Assembly: GCA_006386115.1 (NCBI GenBank)
Contig: VFIW01000001.1
Coordinates: forward strand, 266,001-330,000
DNA length: 64,000 nucleotides
Reading direction: 5' to 3'
From: Globisporangium splendens
Lineage: Eukaryota; Oomycota; Peronosporomycetes; Pythiales; Pythiaceae
Part shown: piece by piece, positions 11,601 to 21,879 of the stretch
Layout: each line of letters begins with the position of its first letter
Numbering within the stretch: position 1 is the first letter of the stretch
Notes under the pieces: generated by a model
What the model was told of the DNA's origin: nothing
What the model saw: only the letters and a program-made list of their open reading frames with translations
Databases searched by the model: none
Made by a program: the position numbers and the translations under genes

Positions 11601-12559
11601 CGTCGTTTCTCTTGACTCCCCAATGCGAATGTGATCATCGATTGGATTGCTGGACATTGAGCTTGAAGAGCTTCGCGCGTGATAAAGGAGTAGCGTTGCT
11701 GCAGCTTTTCTCCCTCTTCTGCTGCTTCTAGAGGCTGCGTTTCCTTCCCGTATCGAGATTCTTCCTTGCTCGTGTCCTCCTTCACGACTGGGACAGCATT
11801 ATCTCGAGCAGTGTATCGCACTTGCATCTCCGTTGTGTTTTCTAACTCGCTTTGTTGGTTTGATGGCACCGTTTTCTTTGGGTTGTTGTCTGTTGTCGCA
11901 CGTCGCGAAAGTGTCCAGATCCTGTACACTGCGTCACTCACATGCATTGTCTGGACATCGACGCGCAGTTTCTTCAACAACTCGAGCACACTCTTCACCA
12001 CCTTGACACGGCCAGGGCACACATACAACAAATACTGCTTCTTCCCACTGCTGTTGCTGTTGTTGCCATGATGACTGTTGACAGGGAGCCACAAGATGGC
12101 CGTTTCAGCCGCGCTTTGCTTCGCATTCGGAGCTGTCAGCGACAAGAGGACACAAACACTCGCATTCGACTCTCGGGCTCGCTGATCGAGCTCCAACAAC
12201 TCCATCTCCAGCATGTCAGACACGCTGCCATGTGAGTCCCACGTCAAGTCTTGAAACACCAGGTTCGTGATCATGGCGTCGTCGGGGCGATCCCACTCTG
12301 GCTCACGCTGGCTGGTCTGTATTCGCTTGAGTAACTTGCAAGGGTCGACGAAAGTGGTCTTCTTGTTTGTAGCATTGCCGGCACTACAGGCTTTTCCGAC
12401 CTGCTGCCCGAATCGGTGCGCTTCCACGACGATGGACGCGAGCGCATCTTTTGTGCATACTTGGCTGGGCATCAAAGGAGAGCCCAGCACGCGGCCAGCA
12501 AAGCTGATGCACGCGCCAAGCGAGGCTTCGTAGCTCAGCGCAGACTTCTTGGTGCCCAT
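8696..12559 (-). CDS. CAMSAP/patronin-like protein, CKK domain behind an in-frame TAG
   Basis: One continuous minus-strand frame runs from ATG 12559 to the stop at 8696, broken by one TAG at 9271-9269 (codon 1097 of 1288). Before it: a conserved-looking N-terminal 230 residues with no calponin-homology domain I can recognise, then about 800 residues of low complexity (acidic DDCDDDDDDDL, Pro runs such as APPTPPPH) and a coiled coil ending EEKLAELRQKKLQ. After it the coiled coil resumes (LHKVREESLVNLQQQQQ), followed by a CKK domain at about 1155-1285: SNRKLIQNALEYTLLASG, FRALYEHH, GVIGQFFKYNTGKKEF. CKK binds microtubule minus ends in CAMSAP/patronin. The TAG sits where a Gln codon would fit. 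Alternatives: nonsense allele, sequence error, readthrough, or a weak 69-nt intron (9272-9204, GTAGTT...GAAGAG). As written, the ORF to 9269 yields a 1096-residue protein without CKK. Confidence 0.75.
9269..9271 (-). other. In-frame TAG interrupting the CAMSAP-like reading frame
   Basis: The codon order is AAG CTG CAG TAG TTG CAC, with open frame for more than 1090 codons before and 190 codons after. TAG also terminates other genes here (for example at 35955 and 31755), so a genome-wide reassignment of TAG is unlikely. Confidence 0.9.
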
Positions 12560-12753
12560 ACTTGCTTACCGGCTCGATGTGGTTCGAGACGCTAAAGAGC
12601 CTTTGTCCAGGCGATGGCGCGTTTGTTGGGGCAGCACAAGTCCATTTATAGCCTTAATCATAAAGAAAATAACGTCCTTCTTCCATATTTCTCTCCATAC
12701 ACTTCACAAGGTTTAATGTTAGTCAGACAATATACATAAGGTGCATACAAATG

Positions 12754-14901
12754 TCATTCTCGCAGCTGGTGATGATGTGGTTGACCCTGTGATTGCAATT
12801 TCGCCGCGAGTCTTTCGTTCTTCTCGCACTCGCGCTGAAACTCTCGAATCGCGTTGACGTACGAACGCTCTTTCTCCAATAGCACTTGGTACTTGCTGTC
12901 GAGAGTCTCCACATTCGCTTGATGGTCGGCACGAAGACTTTGCTGCTTGGCCACCGTTCCCTGCACGTTCTGAATGATCCCGTCGAGCTGCGTGAAAAAC
13001 GCCTGCGTTGCTGTCTTGGAGCTCATCGCGACGTCAAAGTTCTCGTGAATACTGTTAATGAGCGAGATCTCCTTTTCGAGAAACTCCTGTGTTGTCTGCA
13101 ACGTGTTGTACGTGCAATAGTACTTGCGCGTCTCCTCGAGCGTCAACGCGACTTCCTCATACAATTCCAGAAAGCGCTTCTCATACTGGACGAGCTCGAT
13201 CCGCGTCGGAATCTCGTCAATCTTCCGCATCTTGAGCTGGATTTCCCGCGTTTGCTTAGCCAATGCGACTTTCATGTCTTTGTGCTTGGCCGCCATTTGT
13301 GTGTGCATCTGCTCGATTTCATTCAAGCGGAGTGTTTCTTCGTCCTGGTTCGCGGTATCATGTACTGCTTGCTCTTTCAAATGCGCAATGCGAGCTTGGA
13401 GGGCATCCAGTTCGATGCGGTATCGTGCGCGGAGCTCGTTTTTCTGGCGCTTCAGCGCTTCATTCTTGGCAACAAGCTGTCGCAACGTTGCCAACGCGTG
13501 CTGCTGTGAGCTCGGGGTCTGGGCTTCTTGCACATCCAACTGGTGCAGCTCTTGCTCCACACTAGCGATCGCCTCATGGAGGACGTCTGCCTGTGCGCGT
13601 GTATCGTTCATGGACGCTTCGAGCGCGCGTTTCTCGTCAATCAGTGTTTGCACTTGCAACTCCTGTTCATGCAGCTCCAATTTCTCTTTCTCGATTTGAG
13701 CACTGGATCGAGACTTACTTTGACGAGAAGAAGTCAATACCCTCGACGATTCGTCTCCATCATCTGGTCCCTCTGGCAGCTCTGGCACTGACACGACTTG
13801 CTGAAGAAGTTGAATCTCGCGCTCTTTTTGCTGTTGGAGTAGAATATGTTGCTCCGCCATCGCCTGCTTCATCGCTTTCTGGTACTGCATGTCGAATTCC
13901 GCAGCACGTGGATCCACAAACCGCTTGGAAGAAGCGCTTCGCTGTTTACCACTCGGACGAAGTCCAGATGCCGATGCGCCTGCAGCAGCAGCGGCTGCAG
14001 CTTGACTGGCAAGTTGCGCCATCAAGTTCATTGGCGGCTGACCACCCTCAGTCGTCTGTCCCGTGGCAGCAATGGCATCGGCAACGCTTCCACCACCTGC
14101 AGACTTGCCATCATCGAGTACTGCGACGCACACTCGCTCGCCGTATTCCAACAGACAACGCTGGATCAGCGCGTCTTCTGGCTCCTGCTTCCAATCTCCG
14201 CTGAGGTACTGCCACTTTCGGCGCGGGCGGTACGCATTTTGCAAATATGCGACTTCTTGATTGACTATGGGCGGCTTTTTGATGCCATTCGGTTCTACTT
14301 GGTTGTCCAGAACGTCTTGATAGCGGTGATGCTTGCGGATATTCTCCAAATGCGGGACGGCATGCTGCTGTTGATCAATGAGCCACGAGACGAGACGATG
14401 CACAGCGCCAATGTCCCCAAAATCCTGTAACAGCAGCTGATGCGGCTGGATCTGCACGGGACATGCAATCGGGAGAGCTTCAATGCGCTTGACGACTTCT
14501 TGCGCAAACCCCAGACGGGGTTTCATCTTCGCATGGGACTGGAAGAGCACGTCCCAGTATACGCGGCCGTGCGCTTCGTCTTCGCGCTTCACGAGCTGCT
14601 GAAGCACCCACACGACGCCGCTCAGCACGCGATCAAACGCGCTCCACTCATTCGCGTGGGCCTTCGCGAAGCCAGCGGATTCCAGCTCACACAAGATCTT
14701 GGCGAGCCGCGCCGCCGCGTCGCGTCCGTACTCGTCCGCGAGCTCAAACGCGTCATCATCTTCGGCCACGAGCGCGCTTTTCATCGGGTCTTTTGCGGGT
14801 GTGAATGCGCCAGCACCATCGACTTCATACTCCGCACGCGACGTGGACGAAGAGCGCCGCAGGGACGAAGGACGCGCCTCGAACGTCGTGGCGCCGAACA
14901 T
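12754..14901 (-). CDS. CCDC93: CCDC93 homologue (CCC complex subunit)
   Basis: A 715-residue single exon beginning MFGATTFEARPS. In animals CCDC93 joins CCDC22 and COMMD proteins in the CCC complex, which works with Retriever and WASH in endosome-to-surface recycling. Family landmarks are in order: an N-terminal CH-like region (about 50-190) with SAFDRVLSGVVWVLQQL, PHQLLLQDFGDI and VHRLVSWLI; then AYRPRRKWQYLSGDW and LIQRCLLEYGERV (about 225-270), which match the animal YKPRRKY and LLEYGRRYG motifs; then an Ala/Ser linker and a long coiled coil (about 330-710). Length is slightly above the animal protein (about 630). It is 195 bases from the CAMSAP-like gene in tandem. Identification rests on recalled family motifs and is fairly firm. 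Confidence 0.85.
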   Translation of the reverse strand: MFGATTFEARPSSLRRSSSTSRAEYEVDGAGAFTPAKDPMKSALVAEDDDAFELADEYGRDAAARLAKILCELESAGFAKAHANEWSAFDRVLSGVVWVLQQLVKREDEAHGRVYWDVLFQSHAKMKPRLGFAQEVVKRIEALPIACPVQIQPHQLLLQDFGDIGAVHRLVSWLIDQQQHAVPHLENIRKHHRYQDVLDNQVEPNGIKKPPIVNQEVAYLQNAYRPRRKWQYLSGDWKQEPEDALIQRCLLEYGERVCVAVLDDGKSAGGGSVADAIAATGQTTEGGQPPMNLMAQLASQAAAAAAAGASASGLRPSGKQRSASSKRFVDPRAAEFDMQYQKAMKQAMAEQHILLQQQKEREIQLLQQVVSVPELPEGPDDGDESSRVLTSSRQSKSRSSAQIEKEKLELHEQELQVQTLIDEKRALEASMNDTRAQADVLHEAIASVEQELHQLDVQEAQTPSSQQHALATLRQLVAKNEALKRQKNELRARYRIELDALQARIAHLKEQAVHDTANQDEETLRLNEIEQMHTQMAAKHKDMKVALAKQTREIQLKMRKIDEIPTRIELVQYEKRFLELYEEVALTLEETRKYYCTYNTLQTTQEFLEKEISLINSIHENFDVAMSSKTATQAFFTQLDGIIQNVQGTVAKQQSLRADHQANVETLDSKYQVLLEKERSYVNAIREFQRECEKNERLAAKLQSQGQPHHHQLRE

Positions 14902-14977
14902 GGCGGTGCTGCTTCAAGTGGTGGATCTTCAATATTTGAGGCAAGGGAACCAAAGAAGGATTTTCTATGCATCCTAA

Positions 14978-15215
14978 ATAGTGTGACCCACGCTATGATC
15001 CATTCCCTCATCAGAGTGACGCTCTCACTATCAAGTGAATAGAATGTGACGAATGTCTCGGTTGAGTGACTGGACAGATTTCCAGAGAGCCGAAAATAGT
15101 GTGATCTGCGCTATGCAAAGCCGATACCTCGTTAGAGTGGCACAAATACTTTGAAACAAGTGGAATGTTCATGTGGTGACAACCTCGTTTGAGTGACTAT
15201 GTGGTGCATTTTTAA
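14978..15215. repeat. Diverged tandem duplication, about 117 bp unit
   Basis: AAATAGTGTGACCCACGCTATG near 14978 recurs as AAATAGTGTGATCTGCGCTATG near 15096. Each is followed by CNTCNTNAGAGTG, a degenerate middle, TGTGACNANNNTCTCGNTTGAGTGACT and a break. The copies fill the gap between the divergent starts at 14901 (-) and 15250 (+), so they sit in a shared promoter region. Confidence 0.6.
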
Positions 15216-15249
15216 GTCAAAGCCAATTGGAGAATTCGCTCGGACGAAG

Positions 15250-16364
15250 ATGGAGAAGAAGACGACGCAAATGGTGGCGGCGTCACCGCGCGAGACGAAG
15301 GACGCAGCGGACGACCCCGACAGCCGCAACGACAGCAGCAGCGGCATGACGTCGTGCACGTACTGTCTGGGCGTGAGCGTCTACACCAAGTACGCTGTGC
15401 TGTGAACAAGATATGCGATCTTGACATGTGGCATGAATTGATGCATGCGCATGTGTGTGTGCTTCTTGTAGAGAGATGCTTGATATGCGGCAGCCGCCAC
15501 GCTGCAAAGGACTGGAGCTTGAGGTCGGCGCGCCGCGGGATCGCATGGAGACCATGAAGAAGCGAGCGCGTACGTGGAGTTTAAACGTGTATGTAGGCTT
15601 TGTTCCATTGTCTCCACGGGCTGATCTACAATATGATTGTGTGTGTACGCATGTAGCCCCTGTGCGAAACGATGTGTTTACGTTCCTGGGCATTGGCGTG
15701 TCGGTGTATTCGCGCGCGTGGATGTACGAAGGCAAGCACTTGCCGGCCGTTAAGGGGCTCGGCGTGATCGCGATCGAGGACGACCAGGACAGTGACCTGA
15801 TGAAGGCCGTCGAGGAGCGCAAGCGCATCATGCGCGAACTGGAGAAAGAGCGCCGCCGTCGTCAGCATGGCAGCGTGGACGACGGTGATGACGATGACTT
15901 TGACGACGACGATGACGACCTTGATCTCGTCGAAGAGCTCTTTGGCGAAGACCGCGAGAGCGCCGACGCGTCCGCGCTGCTCGAGAAAGACCCGCTCACG
16001 TCGGTCGGGAAGCCACGATTGCCTCCTGTGCTGCCAACTATTACCTTTGGTACGTTTGAGTAGCTCCACAACCTGACCTCCATGGAGTAGGCAGATGCTG
16101 ACTTCGTGATGTGTGTGTGCTTGCTCAATGGGATTTGTAGGAGAGCTCGTGGACAAGAGCAAGGAGAACGCAAAGGCGTCAGTGGACGCGATGTACAACT
16201 TTTGGGCGCGCCGCCTCGACGGCTTTGGCGAGCGGTATATGGGTTCGTGCCACCGTCTTTTCGCGCAGATGGAGAAGCAAGCGACGAGTGTGCCACAGAA
16301 CTGCCGGTGGCTCATGCATCGCATCGAGGAGACGATCCTGGGCAAAGGAGACGACAAGAAGTAA
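15250..16364 (+). CDS. Unknown four-exon protein with acidic tract
   Basis: Modelled as exons 15250-15389, 15472-15569, 15657-16049 and 16141-16364, giving 284 residues. All three introns (82, 87 and 91 nt) have GTACGC or GTACGT donors and TAG acceptors and keep phase, which supports the model. An upstream in-frame ATG at 15199 is a possible alternative start. Two similar short segments occur, CLGVSVYTK (about 40) and FLGIGVSVYSRAWMYEG (about 88-104). Then come a basic helix (ERKRIMRELEKERRRR), a long Asp run and a C-terminal helical part (VDKSKENAKASVDAMYNFWA to the end). No signal peptide or clear membrane segment. I do not recognise the family. Confidence 0.65.
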
Positions 16365-16488
16365 AAGTGTGTATTATGGTAAAAGCATGAGGAGAAGTTG
16401 CGGGTGTGTGTGGATGTATTCGGCACATGAGCAAATCAAACATGAAGGAAATTGTACGTGTATTGGATTTGTGCGCGTCAAATCTGGA

Positions 16489-18323
16489 TTACGCCGCGAG
16501 CCCGTGGAGATTGAAGTTTGCGAGAACGAAGCCGTGCTTTGCGGCGTCAAAGGTGAGCACATTCCATTCGACAGGTGGCGGCGCTGGCTGTTCCGAGGTG
16601 CACATGTCGAGGTGTACTGCATCTCCACGACGAAGAAGATTGACATTCTTCGCGTTTCGTGACTTTTGCAAACGAGCAAACACATCATCATCGTCATCAC
16701 CTTGGTCGATATTGGAATTGTTGATGTTGTTGAAGTCCCGGTCGATGCGTGGGTCTCCAACGGCTCGTTGTTTTGCGGCGTCTCGTTCTTTCTTTTTGTG
16801 ATGCAGCAGCGCCTTCGAGCGCTTCGAGATCGTTGGCTGGAAGGTCAGCCGGGGGACACTTGGCGTCGCTATTTGGGCACACACAAACGGAGAAAGTAAG
16901 TGTGCGTGCATGGAAATGGTTCATGGAAGAAACTAACTCAAACGTACGTTTGCGAGTCACCAGCATGCGCTCGGCGAGCTCAGACTGCAAGCGACCGCTT
17001 CGCACGAGCTCCGCGTAAATCTACGGGCAAGAAGGTGCACGATGACGTCCATTTTCCGCTCCAGATTCAGCCAAAACACTAGCAAAGAAGTCCATTGGAC
17101 GAGAGACTTACTTTTTCCGAGCGCGGGTTGATCTGCGGCGTAAACGTCGTCTCGGCTGCTTCCTGCGCGCGTGCGATCTCGGTTCGTGCTTGCTGCCGGA
17201 GCTTCTTGTCCTCGTGGTACGCCATCATGTCGTCGATCGAGCGCTTCATCTGGTCCTTCTTGCGCTGGATCGCAAACGAGTGGTTCATGGTCTGGCACAT
17301 TTCCATGAAGCGCAGACACGCAGTCGTGTGCATCGTCGCGTCCATAGTTGGCAGTGACGTCGCGCTGCTTGAGACAAGCTTCGAAGGACTTGCTGGATGA
17401 GTGCCCCGACAGTTGCAGATGCACGGCGTTTTCACATGCGCCTCCAAGTCCAGATTGCGCTCTTGCTCCTGTAGGCGCGCGTGCCAGTCTCTTTGGTGCT
17501 GCTTGAGTGCCAGCAGCTTGGTTTGGCGCTCCAGGAACGTTGGCATCGCGCCTGTGAGTCGACGGCTTTTCTTGTTCAAGGACGGCGTGAATGTGAACCC
17601 GGTTTTCTGCGAATGATAGGCAGAAAGACGATCAGTGAAGTGAGAAAGGCGGCAAGCAGATCCTCCAGCACTGATAAGTAACTCTTTGGACGCGGCTTCT
17701 TGGCGTCGCGCGGCGAGTTTGCGCGCCGTTTTCTCCTCCTGCAAGCGAAATCGCTGCACCATTTGCTGGACTTTCTCGGGTGAGATCGACGTGTCGGCTG
17801 CTGGTCCAACTGGTGTGTAGGTTCCTGGATCATACTGGTGCTTTCGCTGACCAGTGTTGCTGCTTTGTCTCTGAGGTGCAACAGCAAAAGACCTCCCTGA
17901 TCTTGACGACATGGTGGTGGTACGCGTGTGGCCATCCTTCGAATACAATGAGCCGCTTTTGTTGGAAAACATTGATGAGCGTGTGGAATCCTGCTGAGTT
18001 CGATCGTATGATAAAGTCCCCAACCCATCACTGGACGGAAAGAGGCGCCGCTGCAGCATATCCAAGAGTTTATCTTCCTCCAGATCACGAGCCGAACGGA
18101 TGGACGTAGACTTTGCACTGCCACCAGCATGACTTCTGCTTCCAGGTCCATGTGCATCTCCAAACACAGCACGTGCAAACTCGACTTCCAGTTGCTCTAT
18201 GGTCTCCTGTTCTCCCGAGTACGCATCGTCATCCTCGTCGTCGTCGTAGTCATTCATCTCGTCAGCGTGTGGCGTCTCCTGCACGCGCCGCAGCATCGCA
18301 GTGGTGTCCATTTTGCCCTGCAT
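16489..18323 (-). CDS. FxPxIN-repeat protein, three exons
   Basis: Exons 18323-17112, 17020-16948 and 16868-16489 give 554 residues. Introns of 91 nt (GTAAGT-TAG) and 79 nt (GTACGT-TAG) both keep phase. Three copies of a short pattern stand out: TFTPSLNKKSRRL (about 245), TFTPQINPRSEKIYAEL (about 395, built across the first intron) and TFQPTISKRSKAL (about 437). Such F-x-P-x-[IL]-N-x-x-S repeats are frequent in protist and ciliary proteins, but I know no fixed function. The N-terminus is acidic (DYDDDEDDD, about 25), the middle is Ser-rich, and there are helical stretches (VQQMVQRFRLQEEKTARKL). No membrane segment. It faces the preceding gene tail to tail. Confidence 0.7.
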
Positions 18324-18460
18324 CCAATGGAAAATGCACTGGGTATTGTCTCTCTACAGCAAAGGCAAGTACGCTCAAGCGACGTTCGTTTCACGTCTGG
18401 CACCTCAAATCTGACGAAAATCTTTGCATGTTCATAAGAAAAAGGCACTTTTGCTGTTAT

Positions 18461-20582
18461 TTACAGATCCTGTGAAGGAGCCACAGAAGACTCAGGTGGT
18501 GACGCTGGCGGCTCCAGGATGTTGCCTGCGGCGAAGACGTTGGTCGGGTCCAACGCCGTCTTGATGCCCTGGATGGCGGCGATGCCCGGCTGCGAGATCG
18601 CCGAGGGCAGGAATGGACGGCGGTGCTTGCCGATGCCGTGGTGGTGCGACAGCGAGCCACCATTCGCGACGATCGCACCAATCGCAGCGTGCTCGATTTG
18701 CTTGAACAGACTCAGCGCGTCCTTCACGCCGTAGTAGTAGAGACCGTAGTACACGTACACGCAGACGCCGGTCTCGTAGAGTTGCGTGACGCGGCACGCG
18801 ATCAGCGGCGGGATCGTGACCTTGCGCTGCACGGCTGTCGTGTTGATCGCGAGCTTGATATCGGTGCATAGCTGCTGGACGTTGGACCACGGGATCGCAG
18901 TCTCGAATGATTCGCTCATAAAGTAGTAGTCGAGCGCGAAGTCACGCAGGTACGCGATGATGTACGTGAAGAAGTAACCGCGCTTGCCGCTCTCGGCGCC
19001 ACCGACGAGTCCAGCGTGGCGCTTCGCGATCGCGTGGATCGCAGCTTGCTGACGATCGACTTCCTCCTGCGTGCCCTCCATCAGCACGGTCGCGGCGCAC
19101 ATCTGCGAGACCTCAAAGCCACGAATCTTGGTCACGTACGTCTTTTTCGCAAACTCGAGCACGCCGTTCGTGAAATTGTGGCCGGATCCCGACGACGTCT
19201 TGAGCGCTTGACCCAGTTGGAATTGCGCATTGTCCAACAAGCGGATCGACGCCGGGACAGTCTTCTCGCACAGCACGTCGTGCATCGCGGCGATGCCATG
19301 CTCGAAATTTGGGAACACGAGCGAGTCGTAGAGCTGCACTTTTGGAAACGCGCGGACACGCAGTGTGACTTCGGTGAAGATCCCGAGAATGCCCTCCGAG
19401 CCGAGCAGGAGCTGCGTCGTGTCAGGTCCCATGGACACACGCGGCACGTTCGCCGATCGCTGCATCGTGCCCTGCGCAGTCACGGTCTTGACGTTCACAA
19501 CAAGGTCTTCAATGTTGCCGTACACGTTCTTCTTCATGCCCGACGCACGCGTCGCGACCCAGCCACCGAGTGTCGAGAACTCCCACGAATCCGGTTCGTG
19601 GCCAAGCGTCAGACCTTTGTGACGAAGTCGCTCATGGAGATCGAGACCCGTGATGCCGGCTTCGACGCGCACGAGCATGTTTTCCTTGTCGACGTGCAGG
19701 ATTGCGCGCATGTCGCGCAGATCGACCGACACGATCGCACGGCGCTCGTTTGGATTGCAATCCAATGCATTCGAGACACTGCAAAGGCATAACAGAGGCA
19801 CAATACGTTAGAAATGGCGGCGCATTGGACAACATAGACCAAGAATAATACGACATAGCGTACTTGGTGCCTCCACCGTGTGGGATCAAGCAAATGTACT
19901 CGCTCTGGGCGACGGCTTCGCGCACGAGCTGCTCGACCTGGACATGCGACTGCGGCCACACGACAGCATCCGGGATGCGTTCGATCTCGTTCAAGTGGCG
20001 CAGCCTGTAGATCTCTTCGCAGGTCTGGCCGTGGCCATGACGCACGCGCTCTTCAAGCGTCGTACTCGTTCGCATCGGGGCGCCAATGTCGTTGGCGTCA
20101 CGCTGGCGCAACGTGTCGAGAAACGCGATCAAGCGCTGCTGCAGTTCGGGGTTCTCCTCGACAGGCGCACCAATGACACGCAGCTGGTTCACGTCAATAT
20201 TCGTCGCTGGAGACGTCTTGTCCGGGTCAATCCCGATCACCTTCACGGCCCAGGGCAGCAACTCCGGCAGCGTGCGATCCTTTGCCGACGCAAACACTTC
20301 GCCGTAGCGTTCGCCCGAGAGCTCGATCACGCGGCGGTCGTTGATAAAGAGCTTCGTGTCGACGTAGCCCCATCCGTTCCAGCGGGTCGCTGGATCCAGC
20401 GGCGCAGCCGTGCCCTTCGCAGCCCAGCTCACGGAGAGCGCGGCATCGGCATCGGTCTGCGACGACGACGCGAGCCGATCCGTCGAGATGTGCGACAGGA
20501 TCGAGCGCATGCGCGCCACCGAGGACGGTGCTGGCGCTGCTGAGTCAGCAGCAGGTGACGACTGCGTGGTGGTGTGGGTCAT
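18461..20582 (-). CDS. AGPS: Alkyldihydroxyacetonephosphate synthase, peroxisomal
   Basis: Two exons, 20582-19864 and 19778-18461, separated by an 85-nt intron (GTACGC-CAG), give 678 residues. The enzyme replaces the acyl chain of acyl-DHAP with a fatty alcohol, making the first ether-lipid bond, using FAD. Near-identical family motifs appear: RWNGWGYVDTK (about 70), ERIPDAVVWP (about 210), the FAD-binding IPHGGGTN built across the intron (about 235), GHEPDSWEFSTLGGW, TRASGMKKNVYGNIEDL, ESFETAIPW and the catalytic His run GGSLSHHHGIGK near the C-terminus. The N-terminus contains RMRSILSHI (about 25-33), which fits the nonapeptide PTS2 peroxisomal signal and resembles that of human AGPS. Neighbouring G3P dehydrogenase at 22885 supplies related glycerol-phosphate chemistry, but no operon is implied. 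Confidence 0.95.
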
Positions 20583-20907
20583 GGAGAGGCAATGGGGAGG
20601 CAGTGGACGCTTGAAGAGGAATGAATGAGAGAACGAGACGAGCGCAGGCGTGGCTGCTTATGCAGCGGAGACTGTGCAAGTCCTGTGTAGCGGTCGTTTT
20701 CTGTGGATGAATGGACTCAGATCTGAGAAAAAGCGGTTCAGCTTGAGATTCTGAAAGTTCACAAAACGACTGCGCTGCTGAGACCGTGATCATGGCCAAT
20801 GTTCACGCACACTTGATATGTTGCACTAAAACAACCTAAGCGCAACATTGACAGCGTTGGTGACTGTTGATATCCACAAGATACAAGTCAAACACAACAA
20901 GCTCATC
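20583..20907. other. Divergent promoter region
   Basis: This 325-base gap lies between the start of AGPS (-) and the start of the hydrolase (+), so both leaders and promoters must share it. No further gene is seen. Confidence 0.6.
20613..20634 (-). promoter_or_regulatory. Initiator-like motif upstream of AGPS
   Basis: On the minus strand this reads GTTCTCTCATTCATTCCTCT, close to the TCATTYY core of oomycete initiators, 31-52 bases upstream of the ATG at 20582. Confidence 0.35.
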
Positions 20908-21879
20908 ATGCACTTGCGCAAAGGCTACATCGACGTGAACCCTGCGTCGACCACGCGCAGACGGCTTTTGGCGCTCATAGCGACGTCAAACGAGCCAGAC
21001 GCTGCTGGTGGTTGTGCAGATGCGCTCACAGACGTGCTGGTGTACTTCCACGGGTTCCCCGACATGACCGTGCATCCGACGCAAGATGCCTTTGCGTCGC
21101 GCATGCCGTTGAAACTCGCGGACGCGTGGCTCGCGACAAAAGGCAGCAGCAGTGCATTCGTGACTTTTAACTTCGGTGGCGTTCTGGGTTCGGATCATGA
21201 GCTGCGGTTCACGGACAAGACGATATCGCAGGAAGTGGACGATGCTGTCGCTGTGTGCGCGTTCGTGAAGCGCGAGCTGCGAGCAGAGCGTGTGCATATC
21301 GTGGGGCTCTCGACCGGCGCGATCATCGCGAGTTTGCTGCGCGGCAAGCAAGACGTGGTTGACGTGGCGTCGATTGCTGTGATCGCGGGGTTGCTGGATC
21401 TAAAGCGCGGTATTGAGTACGATTTCTCACCTTCGCAGCGGATGCAATTCGAGCGCGACGGCGCGTGCTGGAAAGAGTTTTACCTACCCACGGACTGTAC
21501 GACACTTCCGTTGAACGTCGATCTCTCGCTTGATGGTGAGACCAAGACGGACGCTGAGGCGTTAGCAAGCGGTGAGACGCAACTGCCACACAAGATCTTT
21601 ATTCGGCTCGACAAAACGTACTTTCTCGAGTGCCAGGACGGTACGCTCGACATCGAGAAGGCCGTGGCCACCAGTAGCAGATCGCCACTCGCTCCGTTCC
21701 TCGTGATCCATGGAACCAGCGATCAAAGCGTTCCTTTCGCGGACGGCGAAGCGCTCTTTGCAGCAGCCAGTGAACCGAAGACGTTTGTGGCGATCACAAG
21801 CGGGAACCACTTGCTGTCGAACTCCAAGCACCTCAAGAAAGCGCTCAACGCGATCCTAAGCCACACGACAATCAAGTGA
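20908..21879 (+). CDS. Alpha/beta hydrolase fold protein
   Basis: A 323-residue single exon; the first ATG of the frame is at 20908 (MHLRKGYIDVNP). The hydrolase layout is clear: a first strand with VYFHGFPDMT (about 49, oxyanion-type HG), the nucleophile elbow HIVGLSTGAIIAS (G-x-S-x-G, Ser about 136), a probable acid in FLVIHGTSDQSVPF (about 276) and the catalytic His in ITSGNHLLS (about 304). A cap-like insertion lies between the nucleophile and the acid. No signal peptide, so cytosolic. The substrate cannot be told from sequence; esterase or lipase-like activity is the generic expectation. Confidence 0.8.
   Translation: MHLRKGYIDVNPASTTRRRLLALIATSNEPDAAGGCADALTDVLVYFHGFPDMTVHPTQDAFASRMPLKLADAWLATKGSSSAFVTFNFGGVLGSDHELRFTDKTISQEVDDAVAVCAFVKRELRAERVHIVGLSTGAIIASLLRGKQDVVDVASIAVIAGLLDLKRGIEYDFSPSQRMQFERDGACWKEFYLPTDCTTLPLNVDLSLDGETKTDAEALASGETQLPHKIFIRLDKTYFLECQDGTLDIEKAVATSSRSPLAPFLVIHGTSDQSVPFADGEALFAAASEPKTFVAITSGNHLLSNSKHLKKALNAILSHTTIK

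Noticed and set aside
8696..12559. Genome-wide reassignment of TAG as a sense codon
   Set aside because: Other genes in the window end naturally at TAG (for example the Tubby-like gene and the small mitochondrial protein).
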